35,542 nucleotides of DNA. It comes from an uncultured Clostridia bacterium (GTDB lineage Bacteria; Bacillota; Clostridia; TANB77; CAG-508). The stretch lies in contig CAJFII010000015.1 in the NCBI GenBank assembly GCA_904381285.1, positions 1-35,542 on the forward strand, read 5' to 3'. The position numbers were made by a program, and so were the translations under genes. The notes under the pieces are model-generated. The model was not told the DNA's origin. It saw only the letters and a list, made by a program, of their open reading frames with translations, and ran no database searches. Below are positions 18,301-24,631 of the stretch, piece by piece; position 1 is the first letter of the stretch, and every line of letters begins with the position of its first letter.

Positions 18301-20498
18301 GTTGGAGTAATGATGCAGTTCTAGATATACCATCTGAAATAATATATATAAAAGACAAGGAATATGGTACTTTATGGTCATTATGCCCTAATATAAATGA
18401 AGATGATGAAGAATATTATATAACATATGGCTTTGGATATTCTAAATTTACCAATATTAGAATGGGCTTATTACAGGAGCAAGAAACTTTTATACCAATT
18501 AATGATAATGTAAAAGTAAATATATTAAGATTAAAAAATACAACCCCAGAGAAGAAAGAGCTTAAATTAGTATATTATTTAAAACTAGTACTGGGGGAAG
18601 ATGAAACAAAAACTAGCGGATATATAAATTTAGATTTTGACCAAAATTCAAATATAATTTATGCAAAAAACTTATATTCTCAAGATATAAAGGATTCTAA
18701 ATGTTATATATCAAGTAGTGAAAAAATAAAATCATTTACAGGAAATAAAAAAGCTTTCATAGGAAATGGAACATTAAAAAAACCAGAAGCATTAAAACAA
18801 ATTAAATTAGGAAACGAAAATTCATTAGGAGAACAACCTTGTGTAGCAATAGAAATTAATGTAGAGTTAAAAGCTTTTGAAGATAAAGAAATAGTATTTG
18901 TTTTAGGTGCAGATGAAGCAAGAACGCAAGAAATAGCATATAAATATACAATACCAGAAAATGCAAGAAAAGAACTAGAAAATACTAAAAAATATTGGAA
19001 TGATCTATTAAGAAAAGTTTCAGTAAAAACACCAATAGAATCTATGAATATACTATTAAATGGCTGGTTAGCATATCAAACAATTGCATGTAGATTATGG
19101 GCAAGATCAGGATTTTATCAATCAGGAGGAGCATATGGCTTTAGAGATCAATTACAAGATACAATGGGAATAAAATATATATCTACAGACTTTATGAAAA
19201 AACAAATTTTAGAACATGCTAGACATCAATTTATTGAAGGAGATGTAGAACACTGGTGGCATACAGAAACCATGAGGGGAATTCGTACAAGGTTTTCAGA
19301 TGACTTATTATGGCTTGCATATGTTACAGCAGAATATATAAAGTTTACTGGAGATACCTCAATTTTAGATGAAAAGGTTCCATATGTATCAGGCGAAATA
19401 TTACAAGATGGAGAAGATGAAAATTATGATATTCACATGCCAACAGACATTAGCGAAGAAATATATAAACACTGTACAAGAGCAATAGACAAAGGAATTA
19501 ACTTAGGGGAACACGGGATTCCAAAGATTGGTTCAGGAGATTGGAACGATGGATTTAGTACAGTTGGAAATAAAGGTAAAGGAGAAAGCATATGGCTAGG
19601 ATTTTTCTTATATGAAGTCTTGAATAGATTTATTCCAATATGTGAAATGAAGCAAGATATACAAAAAGTAGATGAATATAAACAAGTAAGATGTAATTTA
19701 AAAAGAGCATTAAATTCTGAAGGCTGGGATGGAAGATGGTTTAGAAGAGCATACACGGATGATGGAGATATTTTAGGAAGTATCCAGAATGATGAATGTA
19801 AAATAGACAGTATAGCCCAGAGTTGGTCTGTAATATCTGGAGCAGGTGATAATGATAAAAAATATATTTCTATGGAAAGTTTGGAAAACTATTTAGTAGA
19901 TAAGCAAAATGGAGTAATAAAATTATTAGATCCAGCATTTGAAAAAAGTAAATTAGAACCAGGATATATAAAAGCATATTTACCAGGAGTAAGAGAAAAT
20001 GGTGGACAATACACGCATGCAGCAATATGGTCTATAATTGCATGGGCAATGTTAGGCATTGGAGAAAAAACAGCAGAATATTTTAAAATAATAAATCCTA
20101 TTGAACATTCAAGGACTAAAGAAGAGGCTAATCGTTATAAGGTTGAACCATATGTAATAGCAGCAGATGTATATGGAGTAGGAAATTTAGTAGGAAGAGG
20201 TGGTTGGACTTGGTATACAGGCTCAAGTAGCTGGATGTACAAAGCAGGAATTGAATATATATTAGGATTAAAAATAGAAAATGAAACTTTATCTTTAAAT
20301 CCCGTAATACCATCACAATGGAAAGAATATAATATAAGATATGAATATAAAACAAGTGTATATAATATAAAAATAAAAAATCCAAATAATAAAAATACAG
20401 GTATAGAAAAATTTATAGTAAATGGAGAAGAGTTAGAAGAGAAGAAGGTAAAATTGATTGATAATGGTAAAATAAATGAAATAGAAGTTTTAATGTAA
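12324..20498 (+). CDS. Cyclic beta-1,2-glucan synthase-like giant enzyme (GT84, glycoamylase-like, GH94)
   Basis: This is a 2724-residue membrane enzyme of the NdvB/Cgs type. In order it has a mainly helical N-terminus (1-390), membrane helices near 393-447, and a GT84-like glycosyltransferase with LDSD (614-617) and QSRWIRGDWQ (761-770). Further helices lie near 805-853 and 941-981. Next is a glycoamylase-like domain (about 1000-1400; WGISESAF at 1278-1285, YMAHHQG at 1373-1379), which in studied synthases performs ring closure (GH189). Two beta-sandwich regions follow, then a GH94 phosphorylase-like catalytic barrel (about 2215-2640) with GDWNDGF (2405-2411) holding the acid Asp. Known homologues polymerise glucose from UDP-glucose and cyclise it, while GH94 controls length. 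The start is TTG at 12324, after GGAGTGGAG. The gene stands alone and no dedicated glucan exporter is adjacent. All key motifs appear intact. Confidence 0.87.
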   Translation: MKLAKILNIKGALLDKYQLENYLEKMASDHVLKEKSDAQTYPITRLEDNFKFITKTYEILNEDLKLGINIHPAGEWLLDNYYIIEETVKTIQKDMTIKKYKNLVGIANGAYEGFARIYVLATEIVAYTEGRIEAHTLEDLLKAYQNKKTLNMEELWNIGTFLQIALIETIRSVCEKIYSVQLQKYRVEDIIERLVEYKTAHEQKFNQKPKYKTKIIESGQMKYPFIEYMSYRLKRYGKKASSYLEILEEQVMKMGTTVSDVIKKEHFDIAVRKVTIGNCIKSIKEIGRINFQEIFENINGVEILLKEDPAGIYEKMDYKTKIYYRNKIKEISKKTKISELYITKKALELAQKNKKNDDIDKTSHIGYYLISDGIKELYKSLQTNKKPYLPKHKVAIYIFSIVIISIIISGLLSTYIYKQTNILISVLTFIITYIPITQLVTQLIQSILNKIIKPVLIPKMDYSSGIPEEETTMVIIPSIVKNGKKVKDLISKLEVFYLANKSENIYFTLLGDTTSSDKEKENYDDEIIKVGKEEVERLNKKYPNEKMGKFQFVYRKRVWNDGEKCFLGWERKRGLINQFNEYMLGNIENPFIANTMEEEKQKNQLPKIKYIITLDSDTNLILNSGLELIGAASHILNKPELNKTNDAVIKGHALIQPRVGIDLISARKSIFTKVFAGAGGVDIYANAISDIYQDNFGEGIFTGKGIYDLEVFSKVLKDEIPENTVLSHDLLEGNYLRCGLASDIFLLDGCPYKYNAFIERQSRWIRGDWQIIKWIMPNIKSRSGIKKKNPLNTLSKFKIIDNLRRSLVEIQIIITLFVMSLLDIVLNIKIWPIITLMLLTIVLPSIIDIFVYITQKEYKQINHKFFAKTISNLKGSILRGILNLAFLPHKAYVSIDAIIRTIYRMTVSKQNLLQWTTAEEAENKGKNDVISYFKLMGANIVTGILGIVILLFMKQNIVINVVFLGLCILWLIAPIIAYYISKEDIQKAKVKELSNEEIEYVMQIGKKTWEYFENYINKENNFLPPDNYQEGRNVKIVDRTSSTNIGLGLISIMSAYDLGYINLEKTINMMKNMLETIEKLSKWNGHLYNWYNIKTLEPLIPRYISTVDSGNLIGYLYIVKEFLIHLIIRQKQNMENNEENTINEDTLNIMLNIVNNIIDKTDFKPLYDYEKRLFSIGYNVEENKLTDSYYDLLASESRQASLVAIAKHDIPSKHWQNLSRTLTIMNGYKGLVSWSGTAFEYLMPNVNIRRYEESLLDESCKFMIMSQKEYAKKLGIPWGISESAFNLKDLNLNYQYKAFGIPWLGLKRGLADEMVVSPYASILAITDIPKEVVKNLKELEKNGMYGKYGFYEAIDYTPARLRSKQKYEVVKTYMAHHQGLILLSINNLINNNILQERFMGNPDIKAVDILLQERMPEDVIITKEKKEKIQKLKNVDYENYSLRVFTKLDYRLNNYNVISNDNYSICINERGEGFSKYKNILINRYKMTNDYSQGIGFYIKNIRTKRIWNTIYSNYIVKPDKYEVDFMPDMDKFVRNDENITTTLKIITAPDDPVEIRSLELKNNGNLEETLEISSYLEPVLSTKEQDYSHMAFNNLFLKYEYLENTNSILIKRNKRGDIEPIYLGVNLYTQNETIGDLEYEIDKEKLNPGFGMEIPKMIENSIPFSKHLGLTVSPIVAMKRTIKIKPGEKATLNLIIAVSEDKEKIEENIIKYINSENIKKAFELSKVRVEEEARYLGIKGKDIEIYQKLLSYLIVQNPMKKLYLKGCNKTHELQELWKYGISGDLPILLVKIRDVNDSYVIGEILKAYEFLRVKNINIDLVILNEEENVYERYVKEAIEMEILNRQLMYLLNQKGGIFVINANEIENKEILDFKANLIVDAHEGNIKTFIKDLEEDYLDKIKKINYEEENYKILPNYEKRSNLVEIENLKYYNEYGGFSEDGKEYIIKITKDTKPPVVWSHVLANPHFGTVVTHNNSGYTWYKNSRLNRITSWSNDAVLDIPSEIIYIKDKEYGTLWSLCPNINEDDEEYYITYGFGYSKFTNIRMGLLQEQETFIPINDNVKVNILRLKNTTPEKKELKLVYYLKLVLGEDETKTSGYINLDFDQNSNIIYAKNLYSQDIKDSKCYISSSEKIKSFTGNKKAFIGNGTLKKPEALKQIKLGNENSLGEQPCVAIEINVELKAFEDKEIVFVLGADEARTQEIAYKYTIPENARKELENTKKYWNDLLRKVSVKTPIESMNILLNGWLAYQTIACRLWARSGFYQSGGAYGFRDQLQDTMGIKYISTDFMKKQILEHARHQFIEGDVEHWWHTETMRGIRTRFSDDLLWLAYVTAEYIKFTGDTSILDEKVPYVSGEILQDGEDENYDIHMPTDISEEIYKHCTRAIDKGINLGEHGIPKIGSGDWNDGFSTVGNKGKGESIWLGFFLYEVLNRFIPICEMKQDIQKVDEYKQVRCNLKRALNSEGWDGRWFRRAYTDDGDILGSIQNDECKIDSIAQSWSVISGAGDNDKKYISMESLENYLVDKQNGVIKLLDPAFEKSKLEPGYIKAYLPGVRENGGQYTHAAIWSIIAWAMLGIGEKTAEYFKIINPIEHSRTKEEANRYKVEPYVIAADVYGVGNLVGRGGWTWYTGSSSWMYKAGIEYILGLKIENETLSLNPVIPSQWKEYNIRYEYKTSVYNIKIKNPNNKNTGIEKFIVNGEELEEKKVKLIDNGKINEIEVLM

Positions 20499-20610
20499 CA
20501 TTATTGTAATGTAATATTGTTGTAAAAAATTTAAAAAATTTTTATCATATATTTGGTACAAGCAACATATAATATAAGTATATAGCGGTATTGGCCAATT
20601 CTAATCAAAT

Positions 20611-20639
20611 TTGACATTTAAATTTTTATAGTGTATAAT
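20611..20639 (+). promoter_or_regulatory. Strong promoter of the 3D-domain gene
   Basis: A perfect TTGACA (20611-20616), a 17-base spacer and a perfect TATAAT (20634-20639). A 10-bp palindrome, ATTGGCCAAT, lies just upstream at 20590-20599 and could be an operator. Confidence 0.85.
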
Positions 20640-20673
20640 CACATTATCGCTTGAAGGAGGGATAATTATTCAA

Positions 20674-21678
20674 ATGATTAAAAATGAGGAAGCATCACTG
20701 TCAATAAAAAGAATAGCATGTATAACTGTTTTACTTATATTTTTATTAGGCATAGGAGTAATGGCAACTAATATACAATTAAATAATGTAAAAATTATAC
20801 TTTCAAATAATTATGAAATGAATGTATTAACTACAAAAACTAAAGTGTCAGAAGTTCTAGAGGAAAATCATATTGTAGTTTTACCAGAAGAAACAGTTGT
20901 ACCAAATGCAGATTCTGATATAACAAATAACAAAACAATCACAATTACAAAAGCATCTGAAAATGAAAACGATGTTATAAAATTGGCAGAAGAAAATAGT
21001 GAAGTTTCAATGGAACAATTATTAGGAGACTATACACCAATAGTTGAAAAAATCATTACGGAACAAGTAGAAATACCATTTGAAACAATTACTAAAGATG
21101 CAGAAAATGCATCAGGAGATACAACAAGTAAAGTTATTACACAAGGAAAAAATGGATTAAAAGAAATAACATATAAAGCTAAATTCAGAAATGATATTGA
21201 AATAGAAAGGACAGTTTTATCTGAAAAAGTTATAACCGAGCCAGTAAATAAAGTTGTTCAAGTAAATAAAAAAGTAGTAACAACAAGATCAAGTAGTAAT
21301 ACAAGAACAGCAACTACAAATCCAGCAACATCTGCAAGTACTTCACTTGCAAAAAAGGTAGCAGGAAAGACACCAGTAGTAAAAACATTTAATACATCTG
21401 CATATTGTTCATGTAGTAAATGTTGTGGAAAATCAACAGGAATAACATCATCTGGAGCAAAAGCTAGTTCATGGTATACATTAGCAGCAGGAAGTGGATA
21501 TCCAATTGGAACAGTAATATATATACCATATTTCAAAAATAAACCAAATGGTGGTTGGTTTGTAGTACAAGATAGAGGTGGAGCAATTTCTAACAACAGA
21601 CTAGATGTTTATATGGGAACACATTCACAAGCATTACAATTTGGTAGAAAAACTCTTGAATGTTATGTATATATGTAA
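20674..21678 (+). CDS. Secreted G5/3D-domain cell-wall protein (YabE-like)
   Basis: This 334-residue protein has an N-terminal membrane anchor or signal (about 13-32), a DUF348-like ubiquitin fold (about 35-92), a G5 domain (about 120-198), a Ser/Thr-rich linker (203-226) and a C-terminal 3D domain (about 235-334). The 3D domain shows the cysteine cluster CSCSKCCG (245-252), VVQDRGG with Asp300, and NRLDVYMGTHSQAL with Asp311. 3D domains are lytic-transglycosylase-like and cut or bind peptidoglycan, as in Rpf2/YabE/MltA-type proteins. The first Asp of the usual triad seems replaced (LAAGSGYPIGT). The AAGGAGG site is 13 bases from ATG 20674, which is long. An in-frame ATT at 20668 would be better spaced, so the true start is slightly uncertain. 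Confidence 0.85.
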   Translation: MIKNEEASLSIKRIACITVLLIFLLGIGVMATNIQLNNVKIILSNNYEMNVLTTKTKVSEVLEENHIVVLPEETVVPNADSDITNNKTITITKASENENDVIKLAEENSEVSMEQLLGDYTPIVEKIITEQVEIPFETITKDAENASGDTTSKVITQGKNGLKEITYKAKFRNDIEIERTVLSEKVITEPVNKVVQVNKKVVTTRSSSNTRTATTNPATSASTSLAKKVAGKTPVVKTFNTSAYCSCSKCCGKSTGITSSGAKASSWYTLAAGSGYPIGTVIYIPYFKNKPNGGWFVVQDRGGAISNNRLDVYMGTHSQALQFGRKTLECYVYM

Positions 21679-21685
21679 AAAATAT

Positions 21686-21722
21686 AAAGAACAGAAGAAT
21701 CAAGAATCTTCTGTTCTTTTTC
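21686..21722 (+). terminator. Intrinsic terminator after the 3D-domain gene
   Basis: AAAGAACAGAAGA (21686-21698) pairs with TCTTCTGTTCTTT (21707-21719), an 8-base loop, then T residues. It directly abuts the next promoter. Confidence 0.85.
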
Positions 21723-21751
21723 TTGACAATTTTAAATACAAATAATATGAT
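21723..21751 (+). promoter_or_regulatory. Promoter of purD
   Basis: TTGACA (21723-21728), a 17-base spacer and TATGAT (21746-21751). A CGGAGG ribosome binding site follows before ATG 21783. No purine or PurR-type element is obvious in the short leader. Confidence 0.75.
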
Positions 21752-21782
21752 AATGTTATAATAAAAGAACGGAGGAAATTAA

Positions 21783-23084
21783 ATGAAAAAGTGTTTATTA
21801 TTAGGAAATGGTGGAAGAGAAGCTGTAATTGCTGAATATATAAGCAAAGGATATAGCTTGTACTCAGTTCTTCCATATGAGAACCCTTCAATTGTAGAAG
21901 CAGTTAAAAATTCAGGTGGAAAATATATTGTAGGATCTCCATTCGATAAAGAATTAGTTAAAGATTTTATTAAAAAGGAAGAGCTAGAAATTTGTGTAGT
22001 AAGTAGTGATAACTTATTACAAGAAGGATTAATAGATTTAGCCAAAAGCTTAGGGCTTAAAGTGTTTGGACCTACTTCAAAAGGATCAAAAATTGAATGG
22101 AGTAAAACATATGCCTTAGAAGTTGTAAATGAACTTGCACCAGAAGTAATTATAAAAAACTATAATGTACATACAATAGATGAATTAGATAAAGCCATAA
22201 ATAATTATCAGGATGAAAATTTTGTAGTAAAACCAGAAGGGCTAACAGGAGGAAAAGGAGTAAAAGTAGGAGGAGTACATTTTTCTACAAAAGAAGAAGG
22301 ATATGAGTATGCTAAATCTTGTTTAGAAGAAAGTGGCACAGTAATTGTACAAGATAAAATAGAAGGTTCTGAATTTACTGTTATGTGTTTAACTGATGGA
22401 AAAAATGTTGTACCAATGCCAATAACATTTGATTATCCATATCGTTATGAAGAAGATAAAGGACCAGGTACAGGAGGAATGGGATGTATGAGCTACCCAA
22501 ATGGATTATTACCATTCCTAACTAAAGAAGATGTAGATAAATGTGCAGAATTAATGAAAAAAACAATTTGTTATTTAAATAAAGATAACTTAGAATTTAC
22601 AGGAGTATTATATGGAGGTTTCTTTAAAACAAAAGACGGAATAAAATTTATTGAATTTAATGCAAGATTTGGAGATCCAGAGGCAATAAATGTATTAAAT
22701 GCTTTAGAAACACCATTTACAGAAGTTATAGAAAATATAATAAATGGAACATTATCTAGTGATAATTGCAAATTTAAAAATGCATATACATTTACAGTAT
22801 ATGTAGTAAGTAAAGACTATGCAGTAAAAGCAAATAAAGAAGCTACTATATTTAAATTAAACGAAAAAGCAATAAAAGATTCAGGAGTTAAAATATATTT
22901 TGCAAATGCAAAACAAATAGGAGAAGATACTTATACATCTGTAAGTAATTCAAGACTATTTGCAATTGCTACATCAGGTGAAGACTTTGAAGAAATCAGA
23001 AAAAAGGTTTATGATGTGATAGAAAAAAATGTAGATAAGGTGTTAGATTATAGAAAAGACATAGGAAAAATATATATACATTAA
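21783..23084 (+). CDS. purD: Phosphoribosylamine-glycine ligase (GAR synthetase)
   Basis: This ATP-grasp enzyme joins glycine to 5-phosphoribosylamine, the second step of purine synthesis, in the cytosol. The 433-residue protein has the N-terminal LLGNGGREAVIAEYI signature, the ATP-grasp nucleotide loop FVVKPEGLTGGKGVKVGG, the GPGTGGMGCMS segment, and the metal-binding FNARFGDPEA motif. The length agrees with typical PurD. It is monocistronic here, with its own promoter directly after the upstream terminator. The other purine genes purN and purF are nearby but separately transcribed, unlike the classical pur operon of Bacillus. Confidence 0.95.
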   Translation: MKKCLLLGNGGREAVIAEYISKGYSLYSVLPYENPSIVEAVKNSGGKYIVGSPFDKELVKDFIKKEELEICVVSSDNLLQEGLIDLAKSLGLKVFGPTSKGSKIEWSKTYALEVVNELAPEVIIKNYNVHTIDELDKAINNYQDENFVVKPEGLTGGKGVKVGGVHFSTKEEGYEYAKSCLEESGTVIVQDKIEGSEFTVMCLTDGKNVVPMPITFDYPYRYEEDKGPGTGGMGCMSYPNGLLPFLTKEDVDKCAELMKKTICYLNKDNLEFTGVLYGGFFKTKDGIKFIEFNARFGDPEAINVLNALETPFTEVIENIINGTLSSDNCKFKNAYTFTVYVVSKDYAVKANKEATIFKLNEKAIKDSGVKIYFANAKQIGEDTYTSVSNSRLFAIATSGEDFEEIRKKVYDVIEKNVDKVLDYRKDIGKIYIH

Positions 23085-23089
23085 GAAAG

Positions 23090-23118
23090 TTGTAATTTTA
23101 CATAAAAAGTGGTATAAT
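23090..23118 (+). promoter_or_regulatory. Promoter of the orphan 194-residue gene
   Basis: TTGTAA (23090-23095), a 17-base spacer and a perfect TATAAT (23113-23118), starting 6 bases after the purD stop. The leader of about 90 bases before ATG 23212 is AT-rich but contains several G/C-bearing segments with no known motif. Confidence 0.65.
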
Positions 23119-23211
23119 ATTATTTGTAACTTAGTAACCAATGCGTTATAATGAACCATTACTTATGTGTTCGTATATATCGCGAATTGTTGAAAAGAAA
23201 AGGAGAAAGGT

Positions 23212-23796
23212 ATGAGAGAAAAAAGGTTTGAGGAGATTATGCGGCAAAATGGCATAAGGTTTCCGGTTTTCTTCAAAGAAAGGTTCTTAGAAAGATGGAC
23301 TCCAGTTGCAATACAATATAAAAAATATTGTATTGCAAGAAAAGAAGAAATCGAAAACTGGGAGAAAGAACGAAAAGAATTTCTTAAAAACTGGAGTTTT
23401 GAACTTCCAGAATTGGACAAGAAATTTCCAAGGTTTAAATTTAAGACGCCAGAGGAAGCGCAGCAGGTGATTTCGATGGAATTCGATAAACTGGAGAATA
23501 CCATCAGCAGGTATAAGGAAGAAAAGATTAATACTGAGCAAGAGCTGAAGGAAGATTGGATTCAGGAAGTCGTTGCACTTGCACCATCAGATTGCAAACT
23601 GATTGTCATTAAAGGCAATTATATACCTGAAAAATACCGCGAACTGTTTGAAAAAGAGGTAAAAACCGGCAGATCGGTACGTCTTTATTTTTCGTGGGCA
23701 CCAGTATGGATTGCGTTTAGACCAAGCGAACCTATAAACACATACTACTGGCTTGTAAAGAAAAACACAAGTACAGTAGAGTATCTCTGCAAATAA
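23212..23796 (+). CDS. Orphan protein of unknown function, composition unlike its neighbours
   Basis: I do not recognise this 194-residue protein. It is soluble, with no signal peptide or membrane helix. It is rich in charged and aromatic residues: an N-terminal basic part (MREKRFEEIMRQNG), a helical Lys/Glu-rich middle (about 40-120, possible coiled coil), and a C-terminal alpha/beta-looking part (about 120-194) with LIVIKGNYIPEKYREL and RLYFSWAPVWIAFRPS. Its codons use many more G and C third positions (for example GCG, CAG, CTG, GGC, ACC) than the surrounding AT-rich genes, which suggests recent acquisition. AAAAGGAGAAAGG is a strong ribosome binding site. It has its own promoter and a 16-bp perfect terminator, so it looks like a self-contained cassette between purD and purN. 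Confidence 0.75.
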   Translation: MREKRFEEIMRQNGIRFPVFFKERFLERWTPVAIQYKKYCIARKEEIENWEKERKEFLKNWSFELPELDKKFPRFKFKTPEEAQQVISMEFDKLENTISRYKEEKINTEQELKEDWIQEVVALAPSDCKLIVIKGNYIPEKYRELFEKEVKTGRSVRLYFSWAPVWIAFRPSEPINTYYWLVKKNTSTVEYLCK

Positions 23797-23807
23797 TTCA
23801 ACAAATT

Positions 23808-23850
23808 AGCACCAATGTTCTCTGTTTTTTAGAGAACATTGGTGCTTTTA
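23808..23850. terminator. Strong intrinsic terminator after the orphan gene
   Basis: A perfect 16-bp stem (23808-23823 with 23831-23846), a 7-base loop and a T-rich tail. It lies between convergent genes, the second being purN, so it may act on both. Confidence 0.9.
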
Positions 23851-23866
23851 TAATGTTTTTCTTGAA

Positions 23867-24440
23867 TTATAATTCGCCATTTACAAATCTTTTTAAAGTT
23901 TCAATTAATTGTATTTTTTCAATAGCCTGTACTTTTTTACTAATTACTTCAGGAGTATCTGTAGGTTTTATTTCAATCTTTGTTTGTGTAATAATATTTC
24001 CCTTATCATATTCATTATTTACAAAGTGGATAGTAGGACCACTATATTGTTCTTTAGCTTCCCATACAGCATTATGAACCTTCATTCCATACATTCCTTT
24101 ACCTCCAAATTTAGGAAGCAAAGATGGATGAGTATTTATAATTTTATATTTTTCTATTAACCTATTACCAATTAATTTTAGGTAACCTGCAAGTACAATC
24201 AAATCAATATTATAATTCTTTAAAACCTCATATAATTCTATATCTCTTTTTTCCATATCTTTATTATTAATTATATAAGTATCAATATTGGCAAGTTCTG
24301 CCCTTTTTAATGCATAAGCATTAGGGTTATCAGATACAACTAAATTTATTTTTGCATTTAATTCATTATCTTTTATTGCATCAATAATACTTTGTAAGGT
24401 AGTTCCACTTCCGTGAAACAAATACAACTAAATTATACAT
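23867..24440 (-). pseudogene. purN: Phosphoribosylglycinamide formyltransferase, with apparent frameshift near the start
   Basis: PurN transfers a formyl group from 10-formyl-THF to GAR, the third step of purine synthesis. The body is clear: GSGTTLQSIID, INTHPSLLPKF with catalytic Asn and His, VHNAVWEAKEQYSGPT, and YDKGNIITQ with the catalytic Asp. The proper start is ATG 24440, with GGAG six bases upstream (24450-24447). That frame reads MYNLVVFVS and then leaves the PurN frame. One extra base (plus-strand G at 24413) separates it from GSGTT. Without that base the N-terminus would be MYNLVVFVSGSGTTLQ, a canonical start, and the protein would be 190 residues. The only uninterrupted frame begins at TTG 24427, has no ribosome binding site and lacks the first beta strand. 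It could be a true mutation, an assembly error or a rescued gene. Confidence 0.8.
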
Positions 24441-24470
24441 GAAAATCTCCTTTTTTATATAATATAAAAT

Positions 24471-24499
24471 ATTATAACAGAATAAAATGAAAAAAACAA
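24471..24499 (-). promoter_or_regulatory. Promoter of purN
   Basis: On the minus strand TTGTTT (24499-24494), a 17-base spacer and a perfect TATAAT (24476-24471) precede the ribosome binding site and ATG 24440. Confidence 0.65.
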
Positions 24500-24530
24500 A
24501 TATAATTTTAAATGATATTTTTTATGTAAA

Positions 24531-24596
24531 AAAGTGATAATTAAAAATACTCTAAACTATTGCAAATAAAAGAATACAAAGATAAAATGACGAAAA
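24531..24596 (+). repeat. Intergenic repeat element, copy A
   Basis: Copy A has the shared blocks TTATGTAAAAAAGTGAT, then TATTGCAAAT, then ACAAAGATAAAATGACGAAA. It shares them with copy C (34479-34556) and, with a short deletion in the middle, with copy B (32577-32655). It sits directly upstream of the first pilin-like gene. Homology with copy C continues through AGAGAGAAAAAGCAG and GTAGGAGGACTAAAG up to the start codon. Confidence 0.75.
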
Positions 24597-24631
24597 AGAG
24601 AGAAAAAGCAGTAGGAGGACTAAAGAAAAAT

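Noticed and set aside
23853..24160. Short plus-strand frames opposite purN
   Set aside because: They are shadows of the purN coding strand with no binding site or promoter.
24531..24631. Cyclic di-GMP riboswitch before the pilin-like genes
   Set aside because: Such switches control pilin genes in some Clostridia, but the conserved core of neither known class is seen in copies A, B or C.
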